Below, one piece after another: positions 48,564 to 57,827 of a stretch of 64,000 bases of DNA. The translations under genes and the position numbers were made by a program. The notes under the pieces are model-generated. The model did not search any database. It saw only the letters and a program-made list of their open reading frames with translations, and was not told the DNA's origin. This DNA comes from DP-36 sp036004365. GTDB taxonomy: Bacteria; Desulfobacterota; Binatia; UBA9968. The stretch's first letter is position 1, and every line of letters starts with the position of its first letter. The stretch lies in NCBI GenBank assembly GCA_036004365.1, contig DASYRN010000045.1, forward strand, positions 24,134 to 88,133, written 5' to 3'.

Positions 48564-49580
48564 ATGAACGCGGGTTCTTTTCTCAAGTTGGATAGAGTTT
48601 GGCTGGCTGGTTTGTCTTCTTGCTGTCTTTTTTTGCTCTTTGGCACTCCGGCTCTTTCCACCGCGGCTGCGTTCTCTGTCCGGATGGGTTATCCGCAACC
48701 CAGCGGGGCCATGCTACCGATCTGGGTGATGTCTGACGCCAAGATCGATCAGAGATACGGCGTCGACCTCCAGAATATCTATATCTCCGGCGGAGCCAGG
48801 CTCACGCAGACCTTGGTTGCCGGGGATGTCGATATGGCCAGCACAGGCGGCGCGGTAGTGAACGCGATTCTAAGCGGCGCCGAGCTCGTCGCCATCGCCG
48901 CCAGCGTCCCCACCTACGGCTTTTCCCTTTATGCGCGCCCCGAAGTCAAGGACATGCCGGGCTTAAAGGGAAAAGTGCTGGGAGTGATGACCAAGGGAGC
49001 TGCGTCCGACCACGCCGCCGTAGCTCTTCTGCGGCGGAACGGCTTGCAGCCTGGCCAGGATGTGAAATTTCTTTATCTCGGTGGCGTGCGGGAGGTGTTG
49101 GCGGCGCTCGAACGAGGCATTGTCTCGGCTGGCGTTCTCTCATCGCCGACTACACTGCAGGCTCGCCGTCTTGGTCACAAAGAGCTTGTCAATATCGCCG
49201 ACCTAAAGATGCCCTATGTTCACAGCGGGGTGGTGACTCGTCGCGCCTTAGCGCGGCAACAGCCGGATCGGATCAAAGTGTTTTTGAAAGCGTATCTTGC
49301 GAGCATTAAAGCTGCGAATGAAGAGCCGGAAGTCGCCAAACGAGCGCTTGCCCGGTTTCTTGCTACCAGCGATAACGCCATCATCGATGAGGCCTACCAG
49401 TCTTTTCGCGGCGTCTTTCCGAAAGTGCCATACTTTAACGAAGACCTAATCAAGTCCGCGCTCGCCGTCTCAGATCATCCTAAAGCCGCCACGGCGGATC
49501 CCAAGGAGTTCTTCGACAACCGCTTCCTCAAGGAGTTGGAAGATACAGGATTTGTTCAAGAGCTTTATGGCCGGCGCTGA
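48564..49580 (+). CDS. NitT/TauT-type (SsuA/THI5-like) solute-binding protein
   Basis: 338 residues. The signal peptide ends near LSTAAAF. VRMGYPQPSGAMLPIWVMSD, AKIDQRYGVDLQNIYISGGA, QTLVAGDVDMASTGGAVVNA and MPGLKGKVLGVMTKGAASDH show the two-lobe fold of nitrate/taurine/sulphonate-type proteins. AAAGGAG lies eight bases before the ATG. There is no permease or ATPase nearby; it follows the D-2-hydroxyacid dehydrogenase gene directly. Confidence 0.85.
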   Translation: MNAGSFLKLDRVWLAGLSSCCLFLLFGTPALSTAAAFSVRMGYPQPSGAMLPIWVMSDAKIDQRYGVDLQNIYISGGARLTQTLVAGDVDMASTGGAVVNAILSGAELVAIAASVPTYGFSLYARPEVKDMPGLKGKVLGVMTKGAASDHAAVALLRRNGLQPGQDVKFLYLGGVREVLAALERGIVSAGVLSSPTTLQARRLGHKELVNIADLKMPYVHSGVVTRRALARQQPDRIKVFLKAYLASIKAANEEPEVAKRALARFLATSDNAIIDEAYQSFRGVFPKVPYFNEDLIKSALAVSDHPKAATADPKEFFDNRFLKELEDTGFVQELYGRR

Positions 49581-49627
49581 GTTGATTGACGAAGAGAGTG
49601 GAGTCGCCGGGCAATGAAATGGAGCCC

Positions 49628-50455
49628 TCAGTGCGGGGCTTCCGTCGAATTTGCTAATTCGGGACCGAGCGGGATCGGAGGTTTGTCCGGGTTTTCATAC
49701 ATTTGGGCAAGCCCCAGCTTGGGCCAATTTTCCGCGCGAGTATGTTGCAGGCTTTTTATTCTCCTCGGGTGAACATAAATCCACTGCTTTCCCGCGAAGA
49801 GTCCTATTTTGAGTCGACCATCCGTCAATTCTAATCTCAAAGTTTCCGGGCGTTGAGACTGAGGGGGCCATTGATTGAAGATCTGGAACAACGACGGCTG
49901 GGTATTCGCCACTTTGACTTCGTGACAGTTGCCCGTTAGAGAGACACTCCCGGGTACTCCAAGATAGGTCGCCTGTGCTGAAAAAGGGAAGGCGATGCCG
50001 ACGTAGGTTGTCCCGTAGCCGGGAATGACTTGTGTATCGTCGCGGATGAATCCCGAGAAGGAGATTCGTTGAATGGTATACTTGTATTTCTCAAAATGAG
50101 CCTCTCTGGGTCGTCCAGAAATCAACCTCTCGTTTTCTGGCAAGCTCACCTCTACGGCAAATGGGTCCATAAGCACGCACCCCTGGATGACGGCCGTGGC
50201 GACGATGGCTGGAGTTGGGGAGTTATTCTCAATTTTCAGAATAAGGCCCAGCCTGTGGTCCTGTATTTTTCCGTTGTCTGCGAACCGTCCTTCCTCAACC
50301 AATGCGATAGGCAAAAGCCCCAGGACACTCAGCTTGGGGCTCTCAACGCCGGACTGGAGATAGTAGATGAGCATGAAACCCGCGATAATACCCCCGACGG
50401 AGGTCTTCAATAGCTGCCTCAAATAGCTCAATATTCGTTTGCCTTTGATTTGCAC
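49628..50455 (-). CDS. membrane-anchored hypothetical protein
   Basis: 275 residues. One N-terminal membrane helix (VGGIIAGFMLIYYLQSG, about 20-36) and a long outside region with beta pattern: RLGLILKIENNSPTPAIVAT, YTIQRISFSGFIRDDTQVIP, SLTGNCHEVKVANTQPSLFQ. The family is not recognised. A basic N-terminus supports an inside orientation. Confidence 0.6.
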   Translation of the reverse strand: MQIKGKRILSYLRQLLKTSVGGIIAGFMLIYYLQSGVESPKLSVLGLLPIALVEEGRFADNGKIQDHRLGLILKIENNSPTPAIVATAVIQGCVLMDPFAVEVSLPENERLISGRPREAHFEKYKYTIQRISFSGFIRDDTQVIPGYGTTYVGIAFPFSAQATYLGVPGSVSLTGNCHEVKVANTQPSLFQIFNQWPPQSQRPETLRLELTDGRLKIGLFAGKQWIYVHPRRIKSLQHTRAENWPKLGLAQMYENPDKPPIPLGPELANSTEAPH

Positions 50456-50677
50456 TGGTGGTCCTCTTCTGTGTGAGCAAGGCCGATGCCAAAATGGCTA
50501 ACTGCTGATTTTGATGAATTTTCATTGAAGATAGCTCCGCAGTCTTCCTTTTTGAGCGAACAAAGATCGACAAGAGTGGACAAAAAGGACGAATGACTGC
50601 CCAAAAATCGCTCTTGTTCCAAAGAAATTTGACAAGGCCACGATCTCTGTGCTTTGATGCGCCGAGCGTGAATGGAC

Positions 50678-50818
50678 ATGGGCACCGCTGATTTAGTCAT
50701 GTTCGCGTCTGTCTGGTATACGCTGAGGGTTATGCCAGGACTGCTGCAATTCATCGGCTTCATCTTTGGTTTTTTATTGGCTTCCTGGTTTTTCGACGAG
50801 CACTTCTGGGGCGGTTGA
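50678..50818 (+). CDS. possible 46-aa membrane peptide
   Basis: ATG 50678 to TGA. Hydrophobic helix LLQFIGFIFGFLLASWFF ending DEHFWGG. No clear ribosome-binding site, so reality is uncertain. It lies between the membrane-anchored protein and the LLM oxidoreductase gene. Confidence 0.3.
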   Translation: MGTADLVMFASVWYTLRVMPGLLQFIGFIFGFLLASWFFDEHFWGG

Positions 50819-50897
50819 GAGCAGGACGCAGGAGCCGTCCTGGCCTTGAGCTGTTTTCTCTGGCTCGATATCCAAGACACGGAATCGGGAATGCGGC

Positions 50898-51911
50898 GTG
50901 GAATTCGGTATATTCGATCATCTAGACCGCGGCGATCTGCCGTTGAGCGATTTTTACGAGGCGCGTCTTAAGCTCATCGAGGCCTATGACCGGGCGGGTT
51001 TTTATGCGTACCATGTTGCCGAGCATCACTCGACGCCGCTTGGCATGGCGCCGTCTCCCAGTGTCTTCCTTTCCGCTGTCGCGCAGCGCACGCAGCGGCT
51101 TCGCTTCGGACCGCTAGTCTACGCGCTGCCACTCCACCATCCGCTTCGATTGATCGAAGAGATCTGCATGCTCGACCAGATGAGCGGTGGCCGGCTCGAG
51201 ATCGGTTTCGGCCGCGGCTCCTCAGCCATCGAACTTGCACTCTACGGACAGGACCCTGCCAAGGCCCAGCGGATCTATGCGGAGGCGGTCGACCTTATCC
51301 TCCAGGGCCTGTCGAAAAAGACGCTCAATTTCCACGGTGAGTTTTTTTCCTTTGATCATGTTCCGCTAGAGCTCGAACCACTGCAAAAGCCGCACCCGCC
51401 GGTGTGGTACGGCGTTCATTCCGTCGAAAGCGCAGAGCGCGCCGCGCGCCGGGGTCTTAACATCGTGAGCCTGGACACCGCGTACGAGACGCGTGCTTTC
51501 GCCGACCGATATCGCAAGGTCTGGGGCGAAACCCGGGGAGACGGCCGCGCGATGCCGAGGATCGGGATCAGTCGTTTTATCGTTATCGCGGACCGCGACC
51601 CAGAGGCGATCCAACTGGCGCGGCGGGCCTACCCGGTATGGCATCGCAGCTTCTATCATCTGTTTCGGCTGTACGGAGGTGGTCCGCCACACCCCCGGCC
51701 GCCGGATTTTGACGGCCTCGCCGAAGCCGGGAAGGGCGTAGCCGGCACCCCGGAGACCGTGGAAGCGTTTCTACGATCCCAGCTCACGGAATCGGCGGCC
51801 AACTACTTGGTTGGGCAATTCGCCTTCGGAGATCTATCCCTTACCGAATCTCTGCGTTCGGTTGAGTTATTTACCCGGCATGTCATGCCGACGTTGAGCC
51901 GGGCGCCCTAG
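50898..51911 (+). CDS. LLM-class flavin-dependent oxidoreductase
   Basis: 337 residues from GTG 50898. FGIFDHLDRGDLPLSDFYEA, AGFYAYHVAEHHSTPLGMAP, RLRFGPLVYALPLHHPLRLI, EEICMLDQMSGGRLEIGFGR and PPVWYGVHSVESAERAARRG are characteristic of bacterial luciferase-like FMN monooxygenases (the EHH motif is common in the alkanal monooxygenase group). The third LLM protein in the window. The substrate is unknown. Confidence 0.85.
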   Translation: MEFGIFDHLDRGDLPLSDFYEARLKLIEAYDRAGFYAYHVAEHHSTPLGMAPSPSVFLSAVAQRTQRLRFGPLVYALPLHHPLRLIEEICMLDQMSGGRLEIGFGRGSSAIELALYGQDPAKAQRIYAEAVDLILQGLSKKTLNFHGEFFSFDHVPLELEPLQKPHPPVWYGVHSVESAERAARRGLNIVSLDTAYETRAFADRYRKVWGETRGDGRAMPRIGISRFIVIADRDPEAIQLARRAYPVWHRSFYHLFRLYGGGPPHPRPPDFDGLAEAGKGVAGTPETVEAFLRSQLTESAANYLVGQFAFGDLSLTESLRSVELFTRHVMPTLSRAP

Positions 51912-51985
51912 GCCGGAATGAGCATTGGCAATAAAGACGCGAAATGATCGCCGTTGGCAATGGACAACGGTTGGAGGGTAATGCA

Positions 51986-52282
51986 ATGGCGAAGCAAAAT
52001 GCGATGTCCGTGAACAGGACGCTTTTTGATCTGGGTGCGCGCCTGGGCTCTTTGGAAGGTTACCTCTATGCGGAGGAGAAGGTGGAGAAGAAATATGTCC
52101 CAGGTTGGATCGAGAACATCGTGCGCGAGTTCGAAGGTCTGCCCGCTGAGACCGCAGAGGAGATAGCAAAGGATTACAGGGAGGTGTGGAGAAAGGTAGA
52201 ATCGCTCCTCGAAAGGCTTTACGGCCAGGGGGATGACAACGTGCTCAGAGTGAAAGCGATTGTGGGCGATCTAAAGGAATAG
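51986..52282 (+). CDS. small acidic helical protein
   Basis: 98 residues from ATG 51986, with GGAGGGT seven bases upstream. MSVNRTLFDLGARLGSLEGY, AEEKVEKKYVPGWIENIVRE and EIAKDYREVWRKVESLLERL form an all-helical charged protein. No signal peptide. The family is not recognised. Confidence 0.6.
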   Translation: MAKQNAMSVNRTLFDLGARLGSLEGYLYAEEKVEKKYVPGWIENIVREFEGLPAETAEEIAKDYREVWRKVESLLERLYGQGDDNVLRVKAIVGDLKE

Positions 52283-52338
52283 GAGTTTGAAGACAAGAGA
52301 CGCCAGGATGCGGACTAAAAATCAGGAACCATCAAGGC

Positions 52339-52872
52339 ATGATTCGACCGGAGTTTAAAAAGACCCTGGAGGATCAGCAGCAAATCCTGGTTTTGTTGTG
52401 GATCTTTTTTGTCGGCGCGATCTTCGTCTATCTATGGCTCACGGAATTCATTCTAGGGAAGCCCGGTTTTTCAGCCGGCTCCTCTCTGACTGAGACTGTC
52501 AGAATTGTTCTATGGTTGCTGGCCTTCGTCGATCTGGGCACTTTTGTTTGGTGGAGGAATCGCTTTCTTACCAAGAAGGGAATCCTGGGAAGATCGAAGA
52601 AATACAAAATCCTTCAAGTCCTGCAAGAGCACGGAACTCCGCTGGAGGAGCGGGCCGCCGAAGTTGTCTCTTCATACGTCACAAGCAAGATCGTCGCCTT
52701 CGCCATCCTTGAAGCCATGGCTGTTTACGGCTTTGTTTTGGCGTTGATCGGTGGTTATATCCGGGATCAGTATCTGTTTTCCTTCGCCAGCGGAGCGCTG
52801 TTGCTCTTGGAGTTTCCTTCTAAGGCGTTTCTCGCGGATATCCTTAGAGAGCTCGAAACACACGGGGTTTAG
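52339..52872 (+). CDS. membrane protein of unknown function
   Basis: 177 residues. Four likely membrane segments: ILVLLWIFFVGAIFVYLWL, IVLWLLAFVDLGTFVWW, IVAFAILEAMAVYGFVLALI and LFSFASGALLLLEFP. A cytosolic loop (RNRFLTKKGILGRSKKYKIL) separates the pairs. The family is not recognised. It follows the small acidic protein gene by 56 bases. Confidence 0.6.
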   Translation: MIRPEFKKTLEDQQQILVLLWIFFVGAIFVYLWLTEFILGKPGFSAGSSLTETVRIVLWLLAFVDLGTFVWWRNRFLTKKGILGRSKKYKILQVLQEHGTPLEERAAEVVSSYVTSKIVAFAILEAMAVYGFVLALIGGYIRDQYLFSFASGALLLLEFPSKAFLADILRELETHGV

Positions 52873-52931
52873 AACAAAAAAACGGCGCCATCCTGTAAGA
52901 TTCGGTAAAATTCGTCCCGCATGGAGGTTGT

Positions 52932-53345
52932 ATGGAAATTGCTGACGTCCAGAAATTCGTAGCGGCTAACCATCGGGGCTGTCTAGTCGCTTGGAGAAAG
53001 GACGGCTTGCCGCAGATGACGCTGGTTTCTCCGGCAATCGATGCCGAAGGCCGCGTGATCCTCACGTCACGGGGAACGACCTATAAGGTGAAGAACGTCC
53101 GGCGCGACCCTCGCGTCTCACTCTTGGTGTTCGGCGAGCAGTTTCACGGCTCGGGGTACGTGCAGATCCACGGCACTGCAGAAATCATCTCGCAGCCAGA
53201 AGCGATAGATCTGTTGATTCATTGGCGCCGGCAAGTATACGGAGAACATCCGAACTGGGACGAGTACCGGGAGAAAATGAAAGAGGAGCGCCGCGTCATT
53301 CTCCGCATTCAGATCGAAAAGGTAGGCCCCAACCGAAGAGGCTAA
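52932..53345 (+). CDS. PPOX-class (split-barrel) F420-dependent protein
   Basis: 137 residues. The split barrel begins FVAANHRGCLVAWRKDGLPQ and continues with VILTSRGTTYKVKNVRRDPR then VSLLVFGE and GYVQIHGTAEIISQPEAIDL, typical of the pyridoxamine-oxidase-like group that binds F420 or FMN. Members reduce small molecules such as biliverdin or quinones. An F420 assignment rests on similarity to the TIGR03618-type sequences. Confidence 0.8.
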   Translation: MEIADVQKFVAANHRGCLVAWRKDGLPQMTLVSPAIDAEGRVILTSRGTTYKVKNVRRDPRVSLLVFGEQFHGSGYVQIHGTAEIISQPEAIDLLIHWRRQVYGEHPNWDEYREKMKEERRVILRIQIEKVGPNRRG

Positions 53346-53468
53346 ATGCCTCGACGTATCAGGCGGGTGCGGAGTCCCTCCACATAACTTTTTCGATTTC
53401 TCATTTTGTGAGTGAGGTGTCTTGAAATGGCCTGCTCTGCGTGGAAGGCTTTTTAGAGGAGGTGCATG

Positions 53469-53867
53469 ATGGCTGAAAGAAAAACCATGAGACGGGCTCG
53501 TAAGGCGAAGCGGGAAGGGAAGGCGCCGACCACGCAGGCCGGAGAATTTGTCCGTGAAGAAATCGAACACGTCCGTCGCGGCAAGCATGGCGCACGGTCG
53601 ACGAAGCAAGCGATTGCGATTGGACTTTCCAAGGCCCGGCGTGCCGGCGTAAAGCTTCCGCCTCCTTCAAGGGGGAAGGTTTCGGGAAGGACACGCAGGA
53701 AAGCTGCGCGAGACTACCAGCGCGGACAGAGGGGCAAGAGGAGAAGGCCTTCGGGAAAACGGGCACGCGCCGTATTGCGGGCCCTGAAGCGTGAAGGACG
53801 CAGCGCCGCATCCTCTAGGGCATTGTCCCGTCAAGCAAAACAAAGAGCGCGACGGCGGAGAGCGTGA
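53469..53867 (+). CDS. basic Ala/Arg/Lys-rich protein (DUF6496-like)
   Basis: 132 residues from the second of two ATGs, six bases after AGGAGG. An N-terminal part ERKTMRRARKAKREGKAPTT, GEFVREEIEHVRRGKHGARS and TKQAIAIGLSKARRAGVKLP matches small stress-associated proteins of the DUF6496 kind. The C-terminal half is almost pure Arg/Lys/Ala (RGQRGKRRRPSGKRARAVLR). It could compact nucleic acid. Compare the 54-residue basic peptide at 43049. Confidence 0.7.
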   Translation: MAERKTMRRARKAKREGKAPTTQAGEFVREEIEHVRRGKHGARSTKQAIAIGLSKARRAGVKLPPPSRGKVSGRTRRKAARDYQRGQRGKRRRPSGKRARAVLRALKREGRSAASSRALSRQAKQRARRRRA

Positions 53868-53943
53868 TCGTTCCGCCTCTGGCGCTTCCGAAAGAACCAG
53901 CGCACGCGGCGCTGTGGCTACAGACCTGCGCTGTCCACTCGGA

Positions 53944-54960
53944 CTAGGAGAGCAGTGTTGTTGGTTGCCCTGTCAGGCCCGCGGCACGTAGGCGGGTCCG
54001 ATCGTGTGGCCAATCGAGGTGGGCTAGAGTCGGCCCCGTGGGCACGATGCCGGTCGGGTTGATATTTCGCTGGCCGTAATAGCCCGCCTTGATTTTGTTT
54101 AAATCGAATGTCTCCTTGATCCCTGGCCACTGATAAAGCTCCCGCAGGTAGTTGGCCAGATTCGGGTAGTCTTGGATGCGGTGGATGTTGCACTTAAAGT
54201 GGCTGTAATAGACGAGGTCGAAGCGCAGCAAGGTCGGAAAGGCGCGCCAGTCGGCCTCCGTGATTCGCTCGCCCGCGAGATAGCGTTGCTCGCCAAGCCG
54301 CTGCTCCAAGGCCTCCAGCCCCCGGAACACCTTCCGGACCGCTTCATCATAAGCTTGTTGTGTCTTGGCAAACCCGGCGCGGTACACGCCGTTGTTTAGA
54401 TGGTCGTAGACAAAGGTATTGACGTCATCGATTTCGCCGCGGAGTTCTTCGGGGTAGAAATCAAAATTCGCGGCGGTCCAGGCGTCGAACGCGGCATTGA
54501 ACATCCGGATGAGCTCCGATGATTCGTTGCTAACGATTGTGCGCCGTTTCCGATCCCAAAGTGTCGGTACGGTGATCTTGCCGGTGTATTGTGGATTTGC
54601 TGCCCTGTAGATCTGGTGCAGCCGAAAGATGCCGTCCGCGCACGGCTCGAAGTCGTCGATGGGTTGTGAGTAAGCCCAACCTTCGATTTTGGGCTGGTCG
54701 GCGACCGACATGGAAACAACGTCCTCAAGTTTCTTGAGCTTGCGCATGATGATTGTTCTGTGCGCCCAGGGGCAGGACGGCGAGACAAAGAGGTGGTAGC
54801 GATCGGGTTCGGCCTTGAACCCGCCATTGCCGGAAGGTCCCGGACTTCCGTCCGCCGTGATCCAATGGCGAAACTTGGAGGCCTCGCGGACAAAATGGCC
54901 CCGGGCATCGCTCGGGATATCATCGTCGTTGTGCCACTTGCCGCCAATCATAACGCCCAT
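53944..54960 (-). CDS. yqjG: glutathionyl-hydroquinone reductase
   Basis: 338 residues. FVSPSCPWAHRTIIMRKLKK carries the catalytic Cys63 (CPWAHR) of Xi-class glutathione transferases (YqjG/PcpF/ECM4). YTGKITVPTLWDRKRRTIVS with NESSE binds glutathione, and the C-terminal helical domain (YLAGERITEADWRAFPTLLR, FDLVYYSHFKCNIHRIQDYP) is intact. The enzyme removes glutathione from glutathionyl-hydroquinones, useful in aromatic or halo-aromatic degradation; that fits loosely with the dehalogenase-like cluster at 25-28 kb. Confidence 0.95.
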   Translation of the reverse strand: MGVMIGGKWHNDDDIPSDARGHFVREASKFRHWITADGSPGPSGNGGFKAEPDRYHLFVSPSCPWAHRTIIMRKLKKLEDVVSMSVADQPKIEGWAYSQPIDDFEPCADGIFRLHQIYRAANPQYTGKITVPTLWDRKRRTIVSNESSELIRMFNAAFDAWTAANFDFYPEELRGEIDDVNTFVYDHLNNGVYRAGFAKTQQAYDEAVRKVFRGLEALEQRLGEQRYLAGERITEADWRAFPTLLRFDLVYYSHFKCNIHRIQDYPNLANYLRELYQWPGIKETFDLNKIKAGYYGQRNINPTGIVPTGPTLAHLDWPHDRTRLRAAGLTGQPTTLLS

Positions 54961-55207
54961 AGCCTGATCCTCCTTTTTGACTGTTCAATCGAAGAACGTT
55001 TGTGAAAGCGTAGCCGCATTTGTCCAACTTTTCTACCAAAAACGTTCAAGAGTCGCTATACCTTGCGGGTACTATTATTCCCGAGTTTGTTCTTTCTATA
55101 TTCGATTGACAGGTTTTGTACGGTCATTGTATAGGCCGTACTAGCCGGCGGCATTAGCTTGAAATCATTCGAGTAAAAGAGGCAAGTAGGTTCAAAAAGG
55201 AGAAAAC

Positions 55208-56032
55208 ATGGAAAAAGTTGGCATCGTAGGGGTCGGTGCGATGGGCAGTGCGCTCCTAGAGCGATTGAAGTTGGCGGGTGTAGGAGCGACTGTCTTCGAC
55301 ATTGCTTCGTCGGCCGTTCACGCAGCGCGCTCATCGGGAGCACGTATTGCCCCTTCAGCCAAAGCGGTCGCTCAAGCGTCGACCCTTGTCGATGTTGTGG
55401 TCCGGACCGATCAGGAGGTACTGGATTGCACCATAGGCAAGGATGGAATCCTGGAAGGAGCAGCAGCCGGCACGCTGGTTCTATTACATAGCACGATTCG
55501 TCCCGAGACGACTAAGAAAGTAGCCGAATCCGCCCGACAGCGGGATGTCCATGTGATCGATGCCTGCATGACTGCGGTGCCTAAGGTCGTGCGGGAGGGG
55601 AGTCTAACCTTTCTCGTCGGCGGGCCGGCGGAGCTGGTCGAACGTGCGCGGCCCCACCTCCTGCGTATGGGTAAGGAGGTCATGCATATGGGACAGTTGG
55701 GAACCGGGAATGTGGCGAAGCTGATAAAGAATTTGGTCACGGCATCCGAGGCGCTGATCGTTCATGAGGCGGTCCGGATTGGCTTGGCCGGCGGAATCCC
55801 GTGCGAGGAGGCTTTGGAGATGATGCGGAAGACCGCCTCCGTGTCGACGCTGAACCGCTGGCAGGAGAGGTTCGACCTCTCGGGCGCAAGTCCGAGGCTG
55901 CGGGCGGGTCAAAACCTTTACGATAAGGACATTCCCTTGGCTGCCGAAGTTGGAAGGCAACTCGGAGTTGATATTCCGATCACCGAACAACTTGCGGCAA
56001 CAGGGCGGCGCTTAATCGCATCAAAAAGATAA
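55208..56032 (+). CDS. beta-hydroxyacid dehydrogenase (3-hydroxyisobutyrate dehydrogenase-like)
   Basis: 274 residues. The N-terminal GIVGVGAMGSALLERLKLAG is the Rossmann motif. Typical HIBADH landmarks follow: VLLHSTIRPETTKKVAESAR (substrate loop), HVIDACMTAVPKVVREGSLT, FLVGGPAELVERARPHL and GTGNVAKLIKNLVTASEALI, which carries the catalytic Lys. Target substrates include 3-hydroxyisobutyrate, tartronate semialdehyde and succinic semialdehyde. AAAGGAG lies before the ATG. Confidence 0.9.
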   Translation: MEKVGIVGVGAMGSALLERLKLAGVGATVFDIASSAVHAARSSGARIAPSAKAVAQASTLVDVVVRTDQEVLDCTIGKDGILEGAAAGTLVLLHSTIRPETTKKVAESARQRDVHVIDACMTAVPKVVREGSLTFLVGGPAELVERARPHLLRMGKEVMHMGQLGTGNVAKLIKNLVTASEALIVHEAVRIGLAGGIPCEEALEMMRKTASVSTLNRWQERFDLSGASPRLRAGQNLYDKDIPLAAEVGRQLGVDIPITEQLAATGRRLIASKR

Positions 56033-56202
56033 GAGCGCGGCTTTCAGCCTAGCCCTTCACTTCACTCTTGCTTGCGCCTCGCGCGCAGCTCCATCGAGGC
56101 AGGTCGCTCGGGACGAGAATTGAAAGATCATCTTCGACTGCTACAATGAAGCGGCGGGGGGCAATGCGCTTCCTCGTAAGCGAATCGGAAAGAATCACTG
56201 CC

Positions 56203-57417
56203 ATGCTCATCTCACCTCTTTCGCATTTCCGTGCCGTCAGTAAGAAATTCTTCTTGGGAACAAAACTCATTGATATCGCCAGTCTGGTCGCGATGCTCCT
56301 GTTTTTCTCCATCGGCTGGGCTGGGCAGGAGAACGGGCGGGACCGGTTTGGTGATGAAGTCGCTGTTGCCGCTGGCCAAGTCATTAACGGCGACTACTTT
56401 GCCTTTGGCCGGCTGGTGGAGATCTCGGGAACCGTTAACGGCGACGTGTACGCGTTGGCGGGCCAAGTCGTTATCGACGGCCGGGTTAACGGAGACGTTC
56501 TTGTTGCGGGTGGCCGCGTGAGCCTATCGGGAGTTGTGGCTCAGGATGTCCGGGCCGCCGGAGGCCATATCGCCGTGAGCGGAACTGTCGGGAGAAATCT
56601 CACGGTCTCTGCGGGCAACGTGGAGCTGACGCCGTCGGCTCTCGTGCGAGGCAACCTTGTTGTCGCCAGCGGGAACGTCGACGTGGCGTCTCCCGTTGCC
56701 GGAGGGGCGAAGGTCGCAGCCGGAGCGCTTATCCTATCGAATAAAGTGGGAGGCGATGTCGATGCGGCTGTTGGAGCGCTCCGGATCACCTCCAAGGCTC
56801 AGATTGAAGGAAATGTGGACTACTGGAGCAACCAGGAAGCCTCGGTGAGCGAAGGGGCCCGTATCAAAGGGAAGGTCGTCAGGTTTCCGCGAAAAGAGTC
56901 GGAGGTTTTACCGGCGATGTTCACCGCCTTTATTGTCGCATGGGTTCTATTCGTCGCCGTTAGCTTTGTTTCTACATTGATCCTGGGTCTTCTTTCGGTG
57001 CGCTTCCTTCCAAGGTTTCACCAGTCAGCGGTCGCCGTTCTCAGAGAGAGACCGTGGGTATCGTTGGGGATCGGTTTTATCGCCGCGGTCATGACGCCGG
57101 TCATCTGTGCGATTTTGTTTGCCACCGTGGTGGCGGTGCCGATTGCCTTAATCGTGATGGCCGCGTATCTCATGCTTCTCTATTGGGGCCGGATCTACGC
57201 GATCAGCCGGATCGGGGAGGTCATCAGTGGACTTTTCCGGTCGAGTCCAGGCCGAACCTCAGCCTTTGTCCTGGGACTGATTATCTACTATCTCCTCGCT
57301 ATCATACCTTTTGTAGGATGGATCGTGGTCCCTCTAGTTGTGCTCTTCGGCTTGGGCGTTGAACTCATAGCAAGGAAGGATTTTTACGTGGCCGCTAGAA
57401 GGCACGATTTAATCTAG
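56203..57417 (+). CDS. bactofilin-like beta-solenoid protein with C-terminal membrane helices
   Basis: 404 residues from ATG 56203; earlier ATGs at 56146 and 56164 are possible. After a signal peptide (IASLVAMLLFFSIGWA) comes a polymer-forming solenoid of near-17-residue turns: GQVINGDYFAFGRLVEISGT, VNGDVYALAGQVVIDGR, VNGDVLVAGGRVSLSGV, and further to about 240. Four or more membrane helices follow (VLFVAVSFVSTLILGLLSVR, GFIAAVMTPVICAILFATVV, ALIVMAAYLMLLYWG, VLGLIIYYLLAIIPFVGWIV). The solenoid would lie outside the inner membrane, unlike cytosolic bactofilins. The function is unknown. Confidence 0.7.
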   Translation: MLISPLSHFRAVSKKFFLGTKLIDIASLVAMLLFFSIGWAGQENGRDRFGDEVAVAAGQVINGDYFAFGRLVEISGTVNGDVYALAGQVVIDGRVNGDVLVAGGRVSLSGVVAQDVRAAGGHIAVSGTVGRNLTVSAGNVELTPSALVRGNLVVASGNVDVASPVAGGAKVAAGALILSNKVGGDVDAAVGALRITSKAQIEGNVDYWSNQEASVSEGARIKGKVVRFPRKESEVLPAMFTAFIVAWVLFVAVSFVSTLILGLLSVRFLPRFHQSAVAVLRERPWVSLGIGFIAAVMTPVICAILFATVVAVPIALIVMAAYLMLLYWGRIYAISRIGEVISGLFRSSPGRTSAFVLGLIIYYLLAIIPFVGWIVVPLVVLFGLGVELIARKDFYVAARRHDLI

Positions 57418-57827
57418 CGCTTCGTGGATCGCGGGCATTGATCTTCGATGAATGCAGTCTGCCATGCCACGCAGCGTATGGTTTTATCATCTTCTTTTTG
57501 CTTTTTTCTGCAGGAAAACCCCTTCACATAACCGTCTTTCTAAGAAGGTTTTCTACGGACGATGCTCCGATTGCCGCTGTGGTAGCTCTGAAAATCCTTT
57601 CAAAGGAGAAGGGGCGAGCTTAACGGGGCGCGCCTTCATCCCGCAGTATCGGGAGCGGTTTGCCGTGGAATAAGAATTGCTTTCGGTAATTTTCAAATTC
57701 TCTGATCATTCTGCTGGGTATCCTGGCCCTCGGGCGGCACCCGTTGTTGCGAAGGTCATCATGATGGGACTCGTTCTTCAGAATCACAATACGGACGGCA
57801 ATAAAAAATAAGTTAGGAGGGATCTAT
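57418..57827. other. 410-bp spacer, no gene supported
   Basis: Two overlapping 61- and 73-codon plus-strand frames (57438 and 57452) lack ribosome-binding sites. No terminator or repeat family member was recognised. Confidence 0.4.

Noticed and set aside
50428..50880. 150-codon minus-strand frame upstream of the membrane-anchored gene
   Set aside because: Overlaps the real gene start, Ser/Lys/Gln-rich without structure, and no start signal.
57438..57673. Two overlapping plus-strand frames of 61 and 73 codons
   Set aside because: No ribosome-binding site and no recognisable pattern; neither can be preferred.
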